In this document: in pieces, positions 62,175 through 64,000 of the stretch
Numbering within the stretch: position 1 is the stretch's first letter
Layout of the letters: the number at the start of each line of letters is the position of its first letter
Assembly: GCA_033439685.1 (NCBI GenBank)
Contig: JAUEDM010000003.1
Coordinates: 4,432,001-4,496,000, forward strand
DNA: 64,000 nt
Source of the DNA: Apodospora peruviana
Taxonomy: Eukaryota; Ascomycota; Sordariomycetes; Sordariales; Lasiosphaeriaceae
Direction of reading: 5' to 3'
The notes under the pieces: model-generated
What the model was told of the DNA's origin: nothing
The model's database searches: none
Seen by the model: the letters and a program-made list of their open reading frames with translations, nothing else
Translations under genes and position numbers: made by a program

Positions 62175-63511
62175 CTGAATGAATGGTGAAAAGCCTCTAT
62201 CCAAGTCGTTGGATGCTTCACTTGATACACGCGCTACCAACGGTCTCTTCAAAATAAGTACGAATAAGGGAAGGTGTCAATGATCCTGAACGATATAAAG
62301 GGCGCACTCTCACCTGGTTGGCACTTGGCATCTTGGCCCCTTTTTCTTGTGTATGAGCACGGTATGTTACTGGTTTGACAACGACCGTCTCACGTCATCA
62401 TCTCAATTCTCAATAAGGTTCTCACCATGTTTATGTCCGGACGAACTTGAGACCGGTACCAATTGGCCTGTGCGTTTTCTTGCCAAACTCTCCGAATTGG
62501 TACTGGAGGGAGAAGGAATATGGCGACCCCTAACGCCACGGCATGAGCGGGAGTGCTGGGACCAGATCAAATCGTGGCGGAGCCCGGCAGGCGAAAGCTA
62601 TTTCTGGTCACGCAACAGGCACCACCAAAAACAACCCCTGCCACCACGTTTTGCATTAAACGACTTACCGGTACGGAGTACGGAATACACCAGGTATTCA
62701 ATCTCATGCCTCTACCCGTATTTCACCACCGCTTCAAATATCTTAAAATTTCCCCCAGAAGACTTTGTTATTGGGATAGGGGCGTCCTCTGAATATCTCG
62801 GATATCTTTCGCTATCATTGCTGTTTTGTCCATGAAGTACGTAGACGCACCGTACTTTTGCGATTGCGACACCCTGGTTCGGTCAGCACAGCCCGTTCTT
62901 TTGGAGACCGTGGAAGTCTTGGCCGCGCACTAAGACGTGATCCTCCCACGTTTGCTGGAAGGGGGAACTTGCCACTGATTGGATCTATACTGATTACAGT
63001 GCGGCCTGGCAGGCAGGAACAAAAGAGATATGAATACAACATGGCTAGAACTAATGCAGCATAGCTGTTTCACGGTGCCGTGGAAGGGACCCTGGGGGTT
63101 CACGTCGCCAATCTGTTGCGTTTCAACAAGCTCGCTCTGTCGACGTTGTACTCGATGGTGGAGATAGTACAGTTTCCCCGTCAAAATGCGAGCTCGCCAA
63201 TCGGTTGGGTGCTGGGCAATTTGCTGCAACCCCAAAACGGCGAGATACGCGAAATAGCATGATATGTCCAACTTCGGCAATTCCTGTCTCCCCTGGGCGC
63301 ATTGAATTGCATGGTAGGGCTGGACCATGTCCTTGTTTTAGCGAGATTCTTGTAGATCAGGGAGGAAACCTACTTGATAAATAAGGTAGGTGGGCCACCT
63401 GAAGACATCGCCAATGAAGTTTGCTCTTTTCAGTACTCAGTGGACAGTCCAAGTTTTGAGAGTAATGATCATTACTCCTGGTCATTCGTTACCATTCCGC
63501 CACCAGTCACG
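62175..63511. other. Intergenic region, nothing recognisable
   Basis: Open frames at 62347-62835 and 62930-63328 have no domains. The right end should be the promoter of the DUF3176 gene. Confidence 0.45.
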
Positions 63512-64000
63512 ATGCATTCCAAAGGAGTTAATCTCTCCGTTTGGCCCGTACCGGCACCCGACGGCGAGGGGCAGTGGCAGCACGATCATGCCACGACGGA
63601 CCCGTATCTCGAAGGATACGGGCAGAGCCTAAAGAACGAGTTGGCCGAGTCAGTGTGGTTCCCATTCACGTCAGTTGCTTGCTTGCTCGTTACTAACAGA
63701 CCATTGCTGGACACAGGGAAGAGAGGCACGATGCCGATGAGAGGAGGATCGTCTCCTGGTGGTGGTGGTGGGAGATAGGTTCGATGATCGTCAGCGTCAT
63801 CTGTCTCGCCTTGATCATAGCCGTCTTGATCAAGGCAGACAACCTCGCCCTACAGTCGTGGTACCTGCCCATCCAGCCCAACTCGCTGATATCCGTCTTC
63901 ACGACGGTGGGAAAGTCAGCCATGATGGTGTCGGTTGCGACGTGCCTCAGCCAGCTCAAGTGGCGCCATTTCCAAACCGGGGCGCGGCCGCTTCGCAACT
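63512..64000 (+). CDS. DUF3176 fungal membrane protein, N-terminal part (truncated by window edge)
   Basis: From about 63717 the frame reads EERHDADERRIVSWWWWEIGSM, then a hydrophobic helix IVSVICLALIIAVLI, then NSLISVFTTVGKSAMMVSVATCLSQLKW, which is the characteristic opening of fungal DUF3176 proteins. The first exon probably starts at ATG 63512 (MHSKGVNLSVWPVPAP). The joint is uncertain: a GTATCT donor at 63604 with the CACAG acceptor ending at 63716 keeps the frame, but it drops YLEGYGQSLKNE, which also looks coding. The rest of the protein lies outside the window. The function of the family is unknown. Confidence 0.7.

Overview
This is a window of nuclear DNA from a filamentous ascomycete (Pezizomycotina, most likely a Sordariomycete). 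The evidence is the many short GT-AG introns (about 45-130 bp, often with CTAAC or CTGAC branch sites) and the gene content: a highly reducing polyketide synthase, a killer-toxin-type chitinase, WSC, HeLo and NACHT-ankyrin proteins, ATG17, and a nuclear-encoded ATP synthase subunit 9. Gene models were built by hand from reading frame and splice-site phase. Where all exon phases close, the entry gives the coding length.

Layout. 1-5.8 kb: the 5' end of a highly reducing PKS (minus strand, leaves the window on the left), a 3.5 kb gap, and a small DUF4267 membrane protein. 6.7-15 kb: a secreted block with a 1189-aa CBM18-GH18-LysM-LysM chitinase (minus), a divergently transcribed secreted protein of unknown family, and a 121-aa Cys-rich secreted protein. 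15.9-17.5 kb: a decayed gene with a duplicated domain. 18.1-23.2 kb: a 1632-aa secreted beta-propeller/Ig-like/WSC protein. 25-27 kb: a PHO-4/Pho89-type phosphate permease with a CACGTG site in its promoter. 29-36 kb: a single-pass membrane protein, a BBE-type FAD oxidase and an MDR oxidoreductase. 37.2-39.5 kb: a HeLo-pseudokinase gene interrupted by one frameshift. 40.9-49.1 kb: the conserved housekeeping genes RIO1, ATG17 and ATP9, plus a second small secreted protein. 51.5-57 kb: an alpha/beta hydrolase, a DUF3433 relic and an AAA ATPase with six introns. 57.5-62.2 kb: a fungal NLR (SesB-like esterase, NACHT, ankyrin repeats) divergent from the AAA gene. The right edge holds the start of a DUF3176 membrane protein.

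Two themes link these genes. First, two self/non-self or cell-death type genes lie 18 kb apart: the HeLo-pseudokinase, which has the same domain order as animal MLKL, and the SesB-NACHT-ANK NLR. Second, a family of short inverted-repeat elements (MITE-like, flanked by TA) is present in five copies. One copy lies 8 bp after the WSC stop codon, copies lie on both sides of the phosphate permease, and one lies inside an intron of the NLR exactly between its effector and NACHT modules.
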